DNA from: Luscinia megarhynchos
Taxonomy: Eukaryota; Chordata; Aves; Passeriformes; Turdidae
Direction: 5' to 3'
DNA: 64,000 bases
NCBI GenBank assembly: GCA_034336665.1
Contig: CM067584.1
Location: forward strand, 1,736,001-1,800,000
Shown here in pieces: positions 11,001 to 31,407 of the stretch. Within the stretch, counting starts at the first letter, position 1; each line of letters begins with the position of its first letter. The translations under genes were made by a program, and so were the position numbers. The notes beneath the pieces were generated by a model. The model made no database searches, was not told the origin of the DNA, and saw only the letters and a program-made list of their open reading frames with translations.

Positions 11001-11567
11001 CCCCCGGGGGAGGCGGTTCTGCCCCGAGGGGAGGTGGTTTTGCCCCGGGGGCAGTTCTGCCCCGGGAGGAGGCGGTTCTGCCCCGGGAGGAGGCGGTTCT
11101 GCCCCTGGGGGAGGCGGGTTCTGCCCCGGGAGGAGGCGGTTCTGCCCCGGGGGGCGGTTCTGCCCCGGGGAGGCGGTTCTGCTCCTGGAGGAGGGCGGTT
11201 CTGCCCCCGGGGGGCGGTTCTGCTCCTGGAGGAGGCGGTTCTGCCCCGGGGGCGGTTCTGCCCCGGGGGAGGCGGTTCTGCCCCCGGGGGAGGCTGTTCT
11301 GCCCTGGGGAGGTTCTGCCCCGGGGGGGGCGGTTCTGCCCCCGGGGGGCGGTTCTGCCCCGGGGGAGGCGGTTCTGCCCCGGGGGCGGTTCTGCCCCGGG
11401 GGAGGCGGTTCTGCCCCGGGGGGGCGGTTCTGCCCACAGGCTGTCTCTGCTCCTCCCAGGGGTGGCTGCCCAAGTCCATCATCAACCAGGTGCTGTCCCA
11501 GACACAGGTGGACTTCGCCAAACACCTGCGGCAGCGCCTGGCCCGGCCGGTGCCTGGGACCTGCTGA
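8011..11567 (+). CDS. STAR: STAR, steroidogenic acute regulatory protein
   Basis: Seven exons: 8011-8074, 9028-9141, 9368-9495, 9574-9732, 10140-10324, 10621-10714 and 11460-11567. All have GT-AG borders and consistent phases; the product is 283 residues (human 285). It delivers cholesterol to the inner mitochondrial membrane, the rate-limiting step of steroid synthesis. The N-terminus ([20 protein letters not shown]) is the basic, hydroxylated mitochondrial presequence. The START domain covers roughly residue 65 to the end. Both PKA-type sites are kept: RRRSS in exon 2 and RRGST in exon 5. The segment [19 protein letters not shown] is the conserved C-terminal helix. The C-terminus is GTC, so the final cysteine is kept although the last residues differ from mammals. 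Introns 1 and 6 are mostly minisatellite. ASH2L follows tail-to-tail. Confidence 0.97.
8100..8470. repeat. 30-bp minisatellite in STAR intron 1
   Basis: About 12 copies of roughly 30 bp, GGACAGGACAGGGCTGGGGC followed by AGCTCCTGTTT or AGCCCCTGCCC. It starts within about 25 bp of the exon 1 donor. Confidence 0.93.
10728..11440. repeat. G-rich minisatellite filling STAR intron 6
   Basis: About 40 copies of a 17-20 bp unit, GGCGGTTCTGCCCCGGGGGA, make up almost the whole 745 bp intron. The top strand repeats GGGGG and GGCGG runs, so it could form G-quadruplexes in the RNA. Only about 15-20 bp of non-repeat sequence remain at each splice site. Confidence 0.95.
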
Positions 11568-11765
11568 CCAGCCCTGACCACCCCTGACCACACCCTGCTG
11601 ACCACACCTGCTGACCACACCTGACCACACCCTGCTGACCACACCTGCTGACCACACCTGCTGACCAACCCTGACCACACCCTGCTGACCACCCCTGACC
11701 ACACCTGACCACACCTGCTGACCACACCTGACCACACCTGCTGACCACACCTGCTGACCAGCCCT
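11560..11765 (+). repeat. Repeat spanning the STAR stop codon and early 3' UTR
   Basis: Irregular copies of CTGCTGACCACACC and CTGACCACACC, beginning in the last codons of STAR (ACC TGC TGA) and running about 200 bp into the 3' UTR. About a dozen copies of ACCACA are present. Confidence 0.92.
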
Positions 11766-11862
11766 GCTGGGCTTCCTTCAGGGGCACAGTGTGGGATCTT
11801 GTCACTTCAATTAAGCAAGGCCTTTAATAGCAGACTCCACTAATTAATGCCTAGTTACAATC

Positions 11863-11868
11863 AATAAA
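11863..11868 (+). promoter_or_regulatory. STAR poly(A) signal
   Basis: AATAAA about 300 nt after the stop codon, in AT-rich DNA. Another AATAAA lies at 11995-12000. Between here and the ASH2L 3' end (about 12355) there is only AT-rich intergenic sequence with no further feature. Confidence 0.7.
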
Positions 11869-12372
11869 TATAAAGGTTTATTCATTGAAGCTCACTGTGT
11901 AAGTGCAGGACCAAACATTTAATTCCTGCAGTTGCTTAACTGAGCAGGTGCTGGCCCAGGCAGCCAACTCCACCCTCCCTAATTGCTTTCAATGAATAAA
12001 TAAAGCTTTAATTAGTGCTGTCTACAATTAAAGGTCTGGGAGATAGCAGACTGGGGAGGTACAACCTCAGTGAGGCAAACACAAGCCTGACTGAACCTCA
12101 AATTTTACTCTCCCAAAACTCAAACACAGCACTTACTTAATTTTGTTTCCTCTCCCCCTCAAAGCAGCTGTAATTTATTTTTTCCTGTACCAACACATAA
12201 GAAGTGTCAAATTATTTATTCACCCAAAGCTCTGCAATGATGATCATTAGCAGGAGGCCCCATTTTAACTCTTGTGCACAGGAGATCTTCAGCTCAAGTG
12301 TAGCTACTTTGAGTTTAAATGTCACTTGTAACAAATTACAAGACAAAAAAAATAAAAAGAAGAGTTAAAGCC

Positions 12373-12378
12373 TTTATT
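12373..12378 (-). promoter_or_regulatory. ASH2L poly(A) signal
   Basis: AATAAA on the reverse strand, about 335 nt after the ASH2L stop. It implies a 3' end near 12355, some 400-500 bp from the STAR 3' end on the opposite strand. Confidence 0.65.
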
Positions 12379-12711
12379 TTAAAACTGGTTTCCAGTCTGT
12401 AGGGGGGAAAAAAATACAGTTTGGACAGAAGCCCAAATTTCAGTCTTCCATGCAGCCAACAGAGCCTCCTGGCTGGGAGCTGCTGCCACCACAGCCAGAC
12501 ACAGCTGGGCACTGGGGTCCCCTCCAGCTGCTCCCTGGGTGTGCAGCACCCCCTTCTCACCCTGCTGGTCCCCAAACTAGCACAAAACAGCCCAGAGGTG
12601 CTGGCAGGGGCAGTGGAGCAGCTGCCAGCCAGGGCTGCATCCAGCTCCTGTTGGCTCCTTGGCTGATCAGACACAGACTGCTGCTCCCCTCAGTAAATCC
12701 ACTGCTGGGGT

Positions 12712-22804
<10,093 letters not shown>

Positions 22805-22950
22805 GTTCGCGCGTTCCCGCGGGAGGCGCGCGCATCTCGCGAGACTGAGCGCGGCGCGCGGCGGTGGCAGAGCGCGCCCCCTGGCGGCGGCCGCCGGGAG
22901 CACCGCGCGGGGGCGTGACGTCACCCTGCCCGGCCGTGACGTCACACGGC
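22805..22950. promoter_or_regulatory. ASH2L promoter facing NODAL: TCTCGCGAGA, CTCF-like and paired CRE sites
   Basis: Four strong motifs lie within 110 bp upstream of the ASH2L start. They are TCTCGCGAGA (22835-22844), a CTCF-type core CGCCCCCTGGCGGC (22875-22888), and two perfect CRE palindromes TGACGTCA (22916-22923 and 22937-22944, 21 bp apart). The NODAL start codon is 890 bp from the ASH2L start on the opposite strand. Confidence 0.75.
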
Positions 22951-23364
22951 CACAGCCGGGCCGCGCGGTGCGGGGCTGATGAACCGGGAGCAGGTCCCCG
23001 GTGCCCCGAGGGAGGACTGAGCGCCTTTGCCCCCGCGAAGGACGAGTGTCTCCTCTCCGGGAGTCTGGCGCAGGGGAGACCCCCTTGGACCCCCATCCCA
23101 GAGAGACTGGGGTCCACGCGTGCCCCAGGCCCTTCTCCGTTCTTCAGGGAACAGGGCAGGATTGACTGGGGTAGGTGGGATGTGCCGGGTCACTCGTGCT
23201 GTCGCAGCGGGTCTGGGGACAGCAGTGCCTGGCACAGCCCCCAACCCCCACCACAGGGACAGGGGGGAAAGAGAGGGATGGTGGTGGGGACCAGCCCAGG
23301 AGGGATGGAGGGAAAGGCGGACCGGGAGAAAGAGAGGAACCGGAGGAATACAGGGACCAGGCAG

Positions 23365-23432
23365 GGATGGATGATGGATGATGGATGATGGATGATGGAT
23401 GATGGATGGAATGATGGAATGATGGATAAGGC
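23365..23432. repeat. GATGGATGAT microsatellite upstream of NODAL
   Basis: (GATGGAT)n with ATGGAATG variants, about 65 bp, some 265 bp before the NODAL start codon. It is followed by purine-rich (GGGGAGA) DNA. Confidence 0.9.
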
Positions 23433-23657
23433 TGGAGGCGGCGGGGGAAGGATGGGGAGAAGGAGAGAGTGAGAAAGAGTAGGGCAGGAGACGAGGGCAA
23501 TGGAAACGGGGAGGGATGGCCGGGGGGTAGATGGGGGCGGAGGGGAGGGAGGACAGAGATAGGGACGGAGGAATGGGAAGAGGGACGGGGAGAAGAGGGG
23601 AGGGGGCTGCCGGGGAGGGGGGCGCCGGGGCCGCCCTGGGCGGCGCTCGGGGCCGCT

Positions 23658-23668
23658 GTACAAATAGG
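23658..23668 (+). promoter_or_regulatory. TATA-like element of the NODAL gene
   Basis: GTACAAATAGG lies about 30 bp before the start codon at 23694. If it is the TATA box, the 5' UTR is very short; a start site further upstream is equally possible. Confidence 0.4.
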
Positions 23669-23693
23669 GCGGCTGCGGGTGGCCCGGGCAGAC

Positions 23694-25499
23694 ATGCGGG
23701 TCCCGCTCCGCTCCGTGCCCGCGCTGGCGCTCTGCGCCCTCACCCTGCTCCGCCTGAGCTGCGCTCCGAGCCGGGCACTCACCGGGGCACCGAGGGGAGC
23801 ACCCACCTGGGCACCGAGCGGAGCATCCACCGGGGCACCGACCGCAGCACCCACCGGGGCACCGACCGCAGCACCCACCGGGGCACCGAGCGCAGCACCC
23901 ACCGGGGCACCGAGCGCAGCACCCGCCCGCGCCCCGCCGCGCTGCCCTCCGCTGATGCTGCAGCTGCTCCGCGCCCCTCCTGCCCCGCTCCGCGCCGCCG
24001 CCGCCGCCGCTCTCAGCCTCTCCCCGCACGGTGAGTGTGGCCGCGGGCATCCCTGTCCTGGGACTGGCACCGTCCCCGAGCATCCCTGTCCTGGGACCGG
24101 CACCGCACCCGGGGCTCGCAGCGTCCCCATCATCCCTGTCCTGGGACCCGCACTATTCCCGGGACCAGCACCGCCCCCGGGCATCCTTGTCGCGGGTCCC
24201 TTACGGTTCCCGGGCAGCCCTGTCCCCGGGATCAGCACCGCCCCTCTTCCTGGCACTGCCACTGTCCCCGAGCCTCCCTGTCCTGGGACCAGCACCGTCC
24301 CCGGGACCTGCTCTGACCCCACTGTCCCGGGCATCCCTGTTCCCCGGCTCTCGCTGGCTCTCAGGTGGATCCAGCAGCTCTCTCCCGACCCTCGGGCTCC
24401 CAGGGAAGGGATGGTTCCCCGGCAGCAGGCGGGGGCACCGTCCCCCCCAGCTCTGGCACCCCTGGCACCACGTCCCCTCACCGCGCCCTTGCCTTTCAGA
24501 CTCGCTGCACAACGGCTCCCGCTGGGCGCTCTCCTTCGACATGTCGTCGCTCTCCAGCAGCCAGGAGGTGAGCCTGGCTCAGCTCCGTGTCCGCCTGCCC
24601 GGCCTGTCCCGTGCCCACAACGTGTCCCTGGACATCTACCACAGCCAGCGCCGCAGGTGCCGCGGCCACGGGCGCTGCGCCCATCAGCTCTTCCTGGGCA
24701 CCGTGGCCGGCAGCCCCTCTGCCACCCAGGCCTCCTGGAAAGTCTTTGAGGTCACCAACCTGCTGCGGGCCTGGCTGCACCAAGCCGTGGTCCCTGGGCA
24801 CAGCGCCGAGGGACGGGGGCAGTGGGACGTGAGCGGCTCGGCCACCACTGCCCTGAGCGACCCCGGCCACGGGCACCCGGCGCTGCCGCAGGACGCGGCA
24901 GACAGAGTCCTGCTGCTCGTCTTCTCCAAGGACAAGTCCCCAGGAGACCACAGCCTCATCCGGACAGCGGAGACCTCCAAGTACATCATGCGGGACAGCG
25001 GCTCGCAGGGCGCGGGGACGCGCCGGCAGCGCAGGAACAGGGTGGAGAAGCAAAGGATCAAAGCGAGCGACGCCGCCGCGGCCGCGCCGAGGGACCGGGG
25101 CCGGGCGCTGTGCAGGAGGGTGGACATGGTGGTGGATTTCGAGCAGACGGGCTGGGGCAGCTGGATCGTGTACCCCAAGAAGTACAACGCGTACCGCTGC
25201 GAGGGGCTGTGCCCCTCGCCCGTGGACGAGACCTTCAAGCCCACCAACCACGCCTACATCCAGGTAAGAGGGGTGCTGCCCCCGCGCCCCCGCGCCCCAG
25301 CCCCGCCCGGCGGGGGAACGTTCTGCCCTTCCCGTGTCTCCCACAGAGTTTGCTGCAGCTCTACAAGCCCAACCTGGTGCCGTGTCCCGCCTGCTCCCCG
25401 GTCAAGATGAGCCCCCTGTCCATGCTCTACTACGAGAAGGGTGAGATCGTCATCCGGCACCACGAGGACATGATCATCGAGGAGTGCGGCTGCAACTGA
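23694..25499 (+). CDS. NODAL: NODAL-type TGF-beta ligand
   Basis: Three exons: 23694-24030, 24500-25263 and 25347-25499, phases consistent, 417 residues. A signal peptide (MRVPLRSVPALALCALTLL) precedes a prodomain with an alanine/proline repeat and N-glycosylation sites (NGS, NVS). RRQRR at 287-291 is the convertase site. The mature part has VDFEQTGWGSWIVYPKKYNA, YRCEGLC, PTNHAYIQ and an EECGCN end, all NODAL hallmarks; MSPLSMLYYEKGEI is closest to amphibian nodal-related proteins. NODAL acts through ActRII/ALK4 with an EGF-CFC co-receptor on SMAD2/3 in mesendoderm and left-right patterning. Cysteines sit at 317, 346, 350, 380, 383, 414 and 416; the usual adjacent pair is instead CPAC (380-383). 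The gene lies next to EIF4EBP1, whereas human NODAL lies near EIF4EBP2. Confidence 0.93.
23781..23924 (+). repeat. 24-bp coding repeat in NODAL exon 1
   Basis: Six in-frame copies of 24 bp encode TGAPRGAP, TWAPSGAS, TGAPTAAP (twice) and TGAPSAAP (twice), directly after the signal peptide. The last four copies are nearly identical. The repeat keeps the reading frame. Confidence 0.93.
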
Positions 25500-25976
25500 G
25501 GCCACCCCGCACCCTGCAGGGAGGGGCACATCTCTGCCCCAAAGCCCCCAAGGAGCGACCCGCGGGCACTGCACAGCCCAGGGCGTCTCTGCAGCCCACG
25601 CACACGCGGGTGGGCACGGCCCTGGCTGGACCTGGGCAGGAGTGGGTGCCCGACAGCACTGCATGGCCACAGTGCCTGGCTGGATCCGGGCTCCACGTGG
25701 GAAACGCCAGCAGCTGTGGCACCAGGGGCAGCTCTGGGGTGCTGGGTGCTCCGTGCTGTGCTCACCTGCTGTGTCTGGGACAGAGGCAGGAGCGGAGGTG
25801 CAGGTGCCACACGGCTCGGGCAACGCTGCTCTTCCCAGCCGTGGGAATCACCAGGAGCAACAGGCTCTCAGCACCCTGCAGCTCCAGTGTCTGGCCATGC
25901 TGAGCATCCACACCACTGGGATTTTCTATCTCCACTGGGGTTTGGGCATTTCTCCTAAGAATTCTATTATATTTCT

Positions 25977-25982
25977 ATTAAA
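25977..25982 (+). promoter_or_regulatory. Candidate NODAL poly(A) signal
   Basis: ATTAAA about 480 nt after the stop. A canonical AATAAA at 26159-26164 is an alternative. The sequence from there to 26640 is unique intergenic DNA with nothing I recognise. Confidence 0.45.
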
Positions 25983-26639
25983 ACTATCAGATTTCTATCT
26001 CAACTGAGACAAATGAATGTATTACCCAACGTCCAGAGCCCCAGCTGGCAGATCCAGGTGGGCAGCTGTCACAAGAAAAGTAACCACAGCTCTGCTCAAG
26101 CCTTTTCCCCCTCACTGGATGGGGTGGTAGTGAAAAGGTCACAGCTGTTCAATTCATCAATAAATTATATGTATTAAAAATGCCCGTTGGATTCTGCTGA
26201 TTCTTGCTGTTGGTGGTCTGCCAGGGTGTGAGTGTCCCTTCTCTGTGTCCCATCTGTTGCATCCAGAGCTCCTCCCTGCTCTGGCTGCAGCTGCTCCAAG
26301 AGCAGGTGGCCTCTGGCTGCTCCTGAAACTACCAGAGCAGAGGATGCTGGAAAGCTCCAAAGCTCCCGTGGGATAAGGACGAAGCTGTTCCCACCCCGAT
26401 GAGGGGCTGCTCAAGGGCAAGGGAGCACCTGCAGGAGTGGAAGGGGAGGATAAAGGGATTTTCCTCCTTTATTTACCCCTCGGAGATAAGGGAAGGGCCG
26501 TGCCCTGTACGAGCAGTGAATTCGAAGCCATTCTGTGCAGGCAACTCCTTTGGGTCACCGACCCGGAGCAGTGACGGGGCTGGGGGCTCCCGAGTGCCCC
26601 GGGGTGCCCCCGTGTCCTCCCGCACGAGGATCGGACGCC

Positions 26640-27560
26640 GGGGTTGACTGAGGGAGTCCCGGCACTGACCGAGCTGTCCCGGGACTGACCGAGCTGTCCC
26701 GGGACTGACCGAGCTGGGACTGACCGAGCTGTCCCGGGACTGACCGAGCTGTCCCGGGACTGACCGAGCTGGGACTGACCGAGCTGTCCCGGGACTGACC
26801 GAGCTGTCCCGGCACTGACGGAGCTGGGACTGACGGAGCTGTCCCGGCACTGACCGAGCTGGGACTGACCGAGCTGTCCCGGGACTGACCGAGCTGGGAC
26901 TGACCGAGCTGTCCGGGACTGACCGAGCTGTCCCGGCACTGACCGAGCTGTCCCGGCACTGACCGAGCTGGGACTGACCGACCTGGGACTGACCGAGCTG
27001 TCCGGGGACTGACCGAGCTGGGACTGACCGAGCTGTCCGGGACTGACCGAGCTGTCCCGGGACTGACCGAGCTGGGACTGACCGAGCTGTCCCGGCACTG
27101 ACCGAGCTGTCCCGGGACTGACCGAGCTGGGACTGACCGAGCTGTCCCGGCACTGACCGAGCTGTCCCGGGACTGACCGAGCTGGGACTGACCGAGCTGT
27201 CCCGGGACTAACCGAGCTGGGACTGACCGAGCTGTCCCGGCACTGACCGAGCTGTCCCGGCACTGACCGAGCTGGGACTGACCGAGCTGGGACTGACCGA
27301 GCTGGGACTGACCGAGCTGTCCCGGCACTGACCGAGCTGTCCGGGACTGACCGAGCTGTCCGGGGACTGACCGAGCTGTCCCGGCACTGACCGAGCTGGG
27401 ACTGACCGAGCTGTCCCGGGACTGACCGAGCTGGGACTGACCGAGCTGTCCGGGACTGACCGAGCTGTCCCGGGACTGACGGAACTGTCCCGGCACTGAC
27501 CGAGCTGGGACTGACCGAGCTGTCCCGGGACTGACGGAGCTGTCCCGGGACTGACCGAGC
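26640..27560. repeat. ACTGACCGAGCTGTCCCGGG minisatellite
   Basis: About 55 copies alternating a 20-21 bp unit (ACTGACCGAGCTGTCCCGGG) and a 14 bp short form (GGGACTGACCGAGCT). The mixed 20/14 rhythm is visible throughout. Few stops occur on the reverse strand, producing a spurious frame of about 490 codons. Confidence 0.96.
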
Positions 27561-27699
27561 TCCCCGGGACTGGGGGCACAACGCGCGTGGGGACCCGCTG
27601 GTGGCCGCCCCGCAGCAAAGGGGACGGGAGGGACCTGCGGGTGGCCCTGGTGGCTGCGCAGGACGGGACAGGGACAGGGCCACCCCCGTCCCCATCCCG

Positions 27700-27990
27700 C
27701 CCCTCCTGGGAGCAGCGGCCCCCATTCCACATCCCAGCCCGGGCTGATTATCCCCAATCCACATCCCGGCCGGCGGATAAACAAAGCGTGTCTGGGGCTC
27801 CCCGCCCCAGCAGAGCCTCCCCGGGGCCGCTCACATGTTCCGCCGGCTTTCACACCGGACCAGCCCGTCATTAGAGGGTCATTTGCAGGAGCTGTCAGGG
27901 GAGGGCCGGGCGCGGGGCTGACCCCCGGCAGGAGGCAAAGCAGGAACCTGCGCTCTCTCTGAGCTCTGCGTGATGTAAAGTTACATTCTT
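27700..27990. promoter_or_regulatory. Candidate NODAL 3' enhancer with FoxH1- and SMAD-like sites
   Basis: Unique DNA just after the array has a perfect FoxH1-type site AATCCACA (27756-27763). It also has GATTATCC beside it, ATAAACAAAG (about 27777-27786), and the SMAD-type GTCTG (27790-27794). NODAL enhancers in other vertebrates combine FoxH1 and SMAD sites. A single match of this length can occur by chance. Confidence 0.3.
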
Positions 27991-27994
27991 TTGC

Positions 27995-29730
27995 CTCTTT
28001 CTCCACAGTTTCGCTGTTCCTGCTCACAAACGGTTCCGAGGCGAAGCTTCCCCCCGGGACCCCCGCCCCCGGCGTATCTCTGCCATCTCTGCCCCTCCAT
28101 CCCCCTGCCTGGAGTCCTCAGCGGGTTCAGAAGTGGTGGCGGGGCAGGGGGAGGCAGCAGCCGTTCCCTGGGAAGAGCAGGGTGGAAAAATAAAGGCTGG
28201 GATTCCAGGGCTGTGAGGAAAACATCAAAGTGTGGACAACGACAATAAAGTCGGGTTTGGGCAAGGATCTGCTGGCGAGCCGGGCTCTGCCGGGCCGGGG
28301 CTGTGAGGGGAGACCTGAACTGAGCAGGGAGAGCTCTGGCCCTGCTCCTGCCCCAATCTGCATCAGCTGGGGCACAGAGGGAGCCCAGACACGCGGCACA
28401 ATAACGTGGGGAACAGCCCCAGTCCTGCCCAGGACCCTTCAGCATCCCAGGCTGGGGGGAGCTGGCAGGTTCTGCTCTGGGAAGGGCTGGCTTGGCCAGG
28501 GGCACTCCGGGCACTTTGGACACATAAAGGAAAAAGTGAGAACAAACAGACCGAGGGGTCTGATCACAGGCCGAGGGTGATATTTGTACAAATGGTGCAT
28601 CAGAGCACCAGCTGGGTCGGGCAGGTGGTGTTTGTCCTGTGGCTGGGACACAGAGCAGGGCGCAGGCACACGGGGTAGGACACAGGGACACCGGGTGTGT
28701 CTCTGCCTGCTCGAGACAAAAAGGGGCTGGCGTGGGAAATGCAACGACAACGCCAACTTGTCCCCGGACCTCCCCGGAGCATCCCAGCTGTGCCTGAGCC
28801 ACCCACGACTGCCTCCCTCCCTCCCCGTGCACAACGGGGCTCAGCCCCTGCAAAAAGCAGCTCCTCGGGGCTGGGAGTGCAGTGTTGGGTGGGGAACAGA
28901 GCCCGGGATGTGCCCCGGAATGCTGAGCTGCTCCTTGCAAGGCTCGGGCAAGCTTGGAGAGCTGCAAACACGAATGCACGCGGGAGGTGGATCCCAGACT
29001 GAAGGATGAAGGAGCTGGAGCTGTGAGGGAGGGAGGCAGTGAAGGGTGAAGGACCAGAGCAATGGGATGCTGAGACCACTTGGTCCCACGGGTGAAAAGG
29101 TTTAAGGAATGGGCCCAGGACAAATTGCAGCGGAGCAGATGTCCCTGAGTGTCACAGCACCTCATCACACCCCCTGCTTGGCTCGGGCTCTCTCTGCCCC
29201 CAGCACGGTCCTGATGTGCCCATGGCCCCGGGCCCTGCACCAGGAACCCAGCAGGACCCCGGTCACACCTGGCCAGGTGTTTCACAGCGTTTCCTCCCTC
29301 CCTCTGAACTACCAGCCGGAGGCACCTGGTGCTTTGATGCTGCCCCGGGTCTGCATAAGCAGCAGATACCGATGCAAAGCTGCCAAAGCTGCCGGGACAG
29401 ACAAAGCACTTAACACCTCCAGCACGTGGTACCACTCCTGCAGGTGGGAGGGAATGGCATTTAAGAGCATTACCTGTAATACCTGACACCCCCAAAAACT
29501 GGCAGCCACTTTTGTACCGACACCAAAGCCCTGAGATCAGCCCCAACCTGCCTGGGTGTGCAGCCCTCAGCTTGGGATGGCACCTCTGGGGGATCCCAGG
29601 GCCACCAGCCCAGGCCTCCCTCCAAACCCACAGTCCTGGGTGACACTGGGTGACACAGTGGGTGACAGTGGGACACTGCCCAGAACACCCAACCCTGCTG
29701 AGGTGTCTGTCCAGGAAACCTGCTCACCTC
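27995..29730. other. Intergenic DNA between NODAL and EIF4EBP1
   Basis: Moderately GC-rich unique sequence. Long open frames occur on the reverse strand (27981-29546), but none shows splice-site logic or a recognisable domain. I see no gene or RNA here. Confidence 0.45.
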
Positions 29731-29734
29731 AGGT

Positions 29735-30023
29735 TCCATCCATCCATCCATCCATCCATCCATCCATCCATCCATCATCCATCCATCCATCCATCCATCC
29801 ATCCATCCATCCATCCATCATCCATCCATCCATCCATCCATCATCCATCCATCCATCCATCCATCCATCCATCCATCCATCCATCCATCCATCCATCCAT
29901 CCATCCACCCATCCATCCATAATCCATCCATCCATCCATCCATCCATCCATCCATCCATCATCCATCCATCCATCCATCCATCCATCCATCCATCCATCC
30001 ATCCATCCATCCATCCATCCATC
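29735..30023. repeat. CCAT tetranucleotide microsatellite
   Basis: About 290 bp of (CCAT)n with occasional CATCAT or CATAAT interruptions. DNA from 30024 to 31100 is AT-richer, unique and shows no gene. Confidence 0.97.
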
Positions 30024-31107
30024 CCTTCCCACTCCAAACCCGTGCTGGAGCAGTAATTCTGAGATTTGCTTAGGGCAGAGCAGGAGAGCGAGCCCAGCAC
30101 CAGCACAGGGATCCATCCCTGCCCAGCCTGCCATGGCTATTTCAGTCTTCCCTGAAACAGGAGAACTTTGGGGAAATTACCAATGACATGGGAAGTTTTC
30201 CTAAACCAAAAACTGCAGCTGCACCACAGCCCAGCTGTGCCATTTTAAACCAAAACTGCCAATTTAGCACAGGACAAAAAGTCAGTCCCAGCTGCAGCAG
30301 CTCCTCTCTAAACCATCCTCAGAACCTCAGATGCAGAGACTGATAAAGTCACACCTAAGGGCAATGAATTTGGATTTGTTCCCATTAAGGTTTCAGAGAA
30401 ACCCTTAAATCTTATCTTGGAGAAATGCAGCTTTATCTGCAGCAATTGCTTTGTTCTGTTACTCATTATTAGGGTTTGCATATCATAATGTCACCACTGA
30501 GCTTCATTAGCAGGTATTTAAATGCTATCTACCAAACCTGATTTGCACAGACACTCCTTGTGGTTTGGGAAGTCTGAAGCTCAGGCTGTGCCCCTCGTGG
30601 ATTCTCCTCCTTTGAGGTGCCTCAGTAACTCACCAGTGTCTTACAGGCTGTCCAGACCACATTCATCAAACCTCACCGAGGCTGAAAATGAAGATATTTG
30701 CTCTGGGGACCCAGCCAGAACCTTCCCACAGCAAAATTAACTTCCTGTGATGAAAATTCCCCTCTCAAACCCAGAGTGACTTTGTTTCCAAGCTCCCTGT
30801 GAAGCCTCTTCCCCAGAGCTCCCGGCAGGGCAGTCAGGAACCTCCAGCTGAACTGACCCCACACATTTCCACCTGCAGCCCCAACCTGGCCCCTGCAAGA
30901 GAACACAGCTTGTGCCAGAGCCTTTTGGAAGCACTCAGGGGACAGTTTCTGTCAGCAATCTGGGGGCAGATTTGGCAGACCAAAACTTCCCCTAGGGACC
31001 GGTGGGACCAGGGATTTTGGCCCAGCCCCAGCAGCACAGGGGGCCCCACTTTAATTTTAACACCTCAGGCTGGCAGTTTCTTGCTGAAATAAGGAACAGA
31101 AGCCACA

Positions 31108-31154
31108 TTTATTGCATTCATCTCCACACCAGGAGACTCCACATGATTTTTATT
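31108..31154 (-). promoter_or_regulatory. EIF4EBP1 poly(A) signals
   Basis: Two AATAAA hexamers on the reverse strand (31113-31108 and 31154-31149), 250-300 nt after the EIF4EBP1 stop. They imply a 3' UTR of about 270-320 nt. Confidence 0.65.
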
Positions 31155-31407
31155 TCTCCCTTATATTGCATTCCTGTAATTGTTACAGTATTAAAATGAT
31201 TAACAAAAGCATAAAAGTGGAACTGAAACCAAGGGGGAGAGTGTCTCCTGCAGCATCCTGAGACCCAGCCCCTGGACCAGGACTGCTCTGCTCCCCCAGG
31301 GAATCTGCCTCTCCCAGGGGCAGGAAGGCACTCAAGGCATGGCTGCTGTGAGCCTGGCTGGTGGCAATCTCACAAAGTCCTGCTGCTCCACTGGACCAGC
31401 AGGTGCC

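Noticed and set aside
27981..29546. 521-codon reverse-strand frame upstream of the CCAT microsatellite
   Set aside because: No recognisable domain, no matching splice sites, and composition like the surrounding intergenic DNA.
29556..30056. Pro-Ser-Ile-His repeat protein
   Set aside because: Pure (CCAT)n microsatellite translation.
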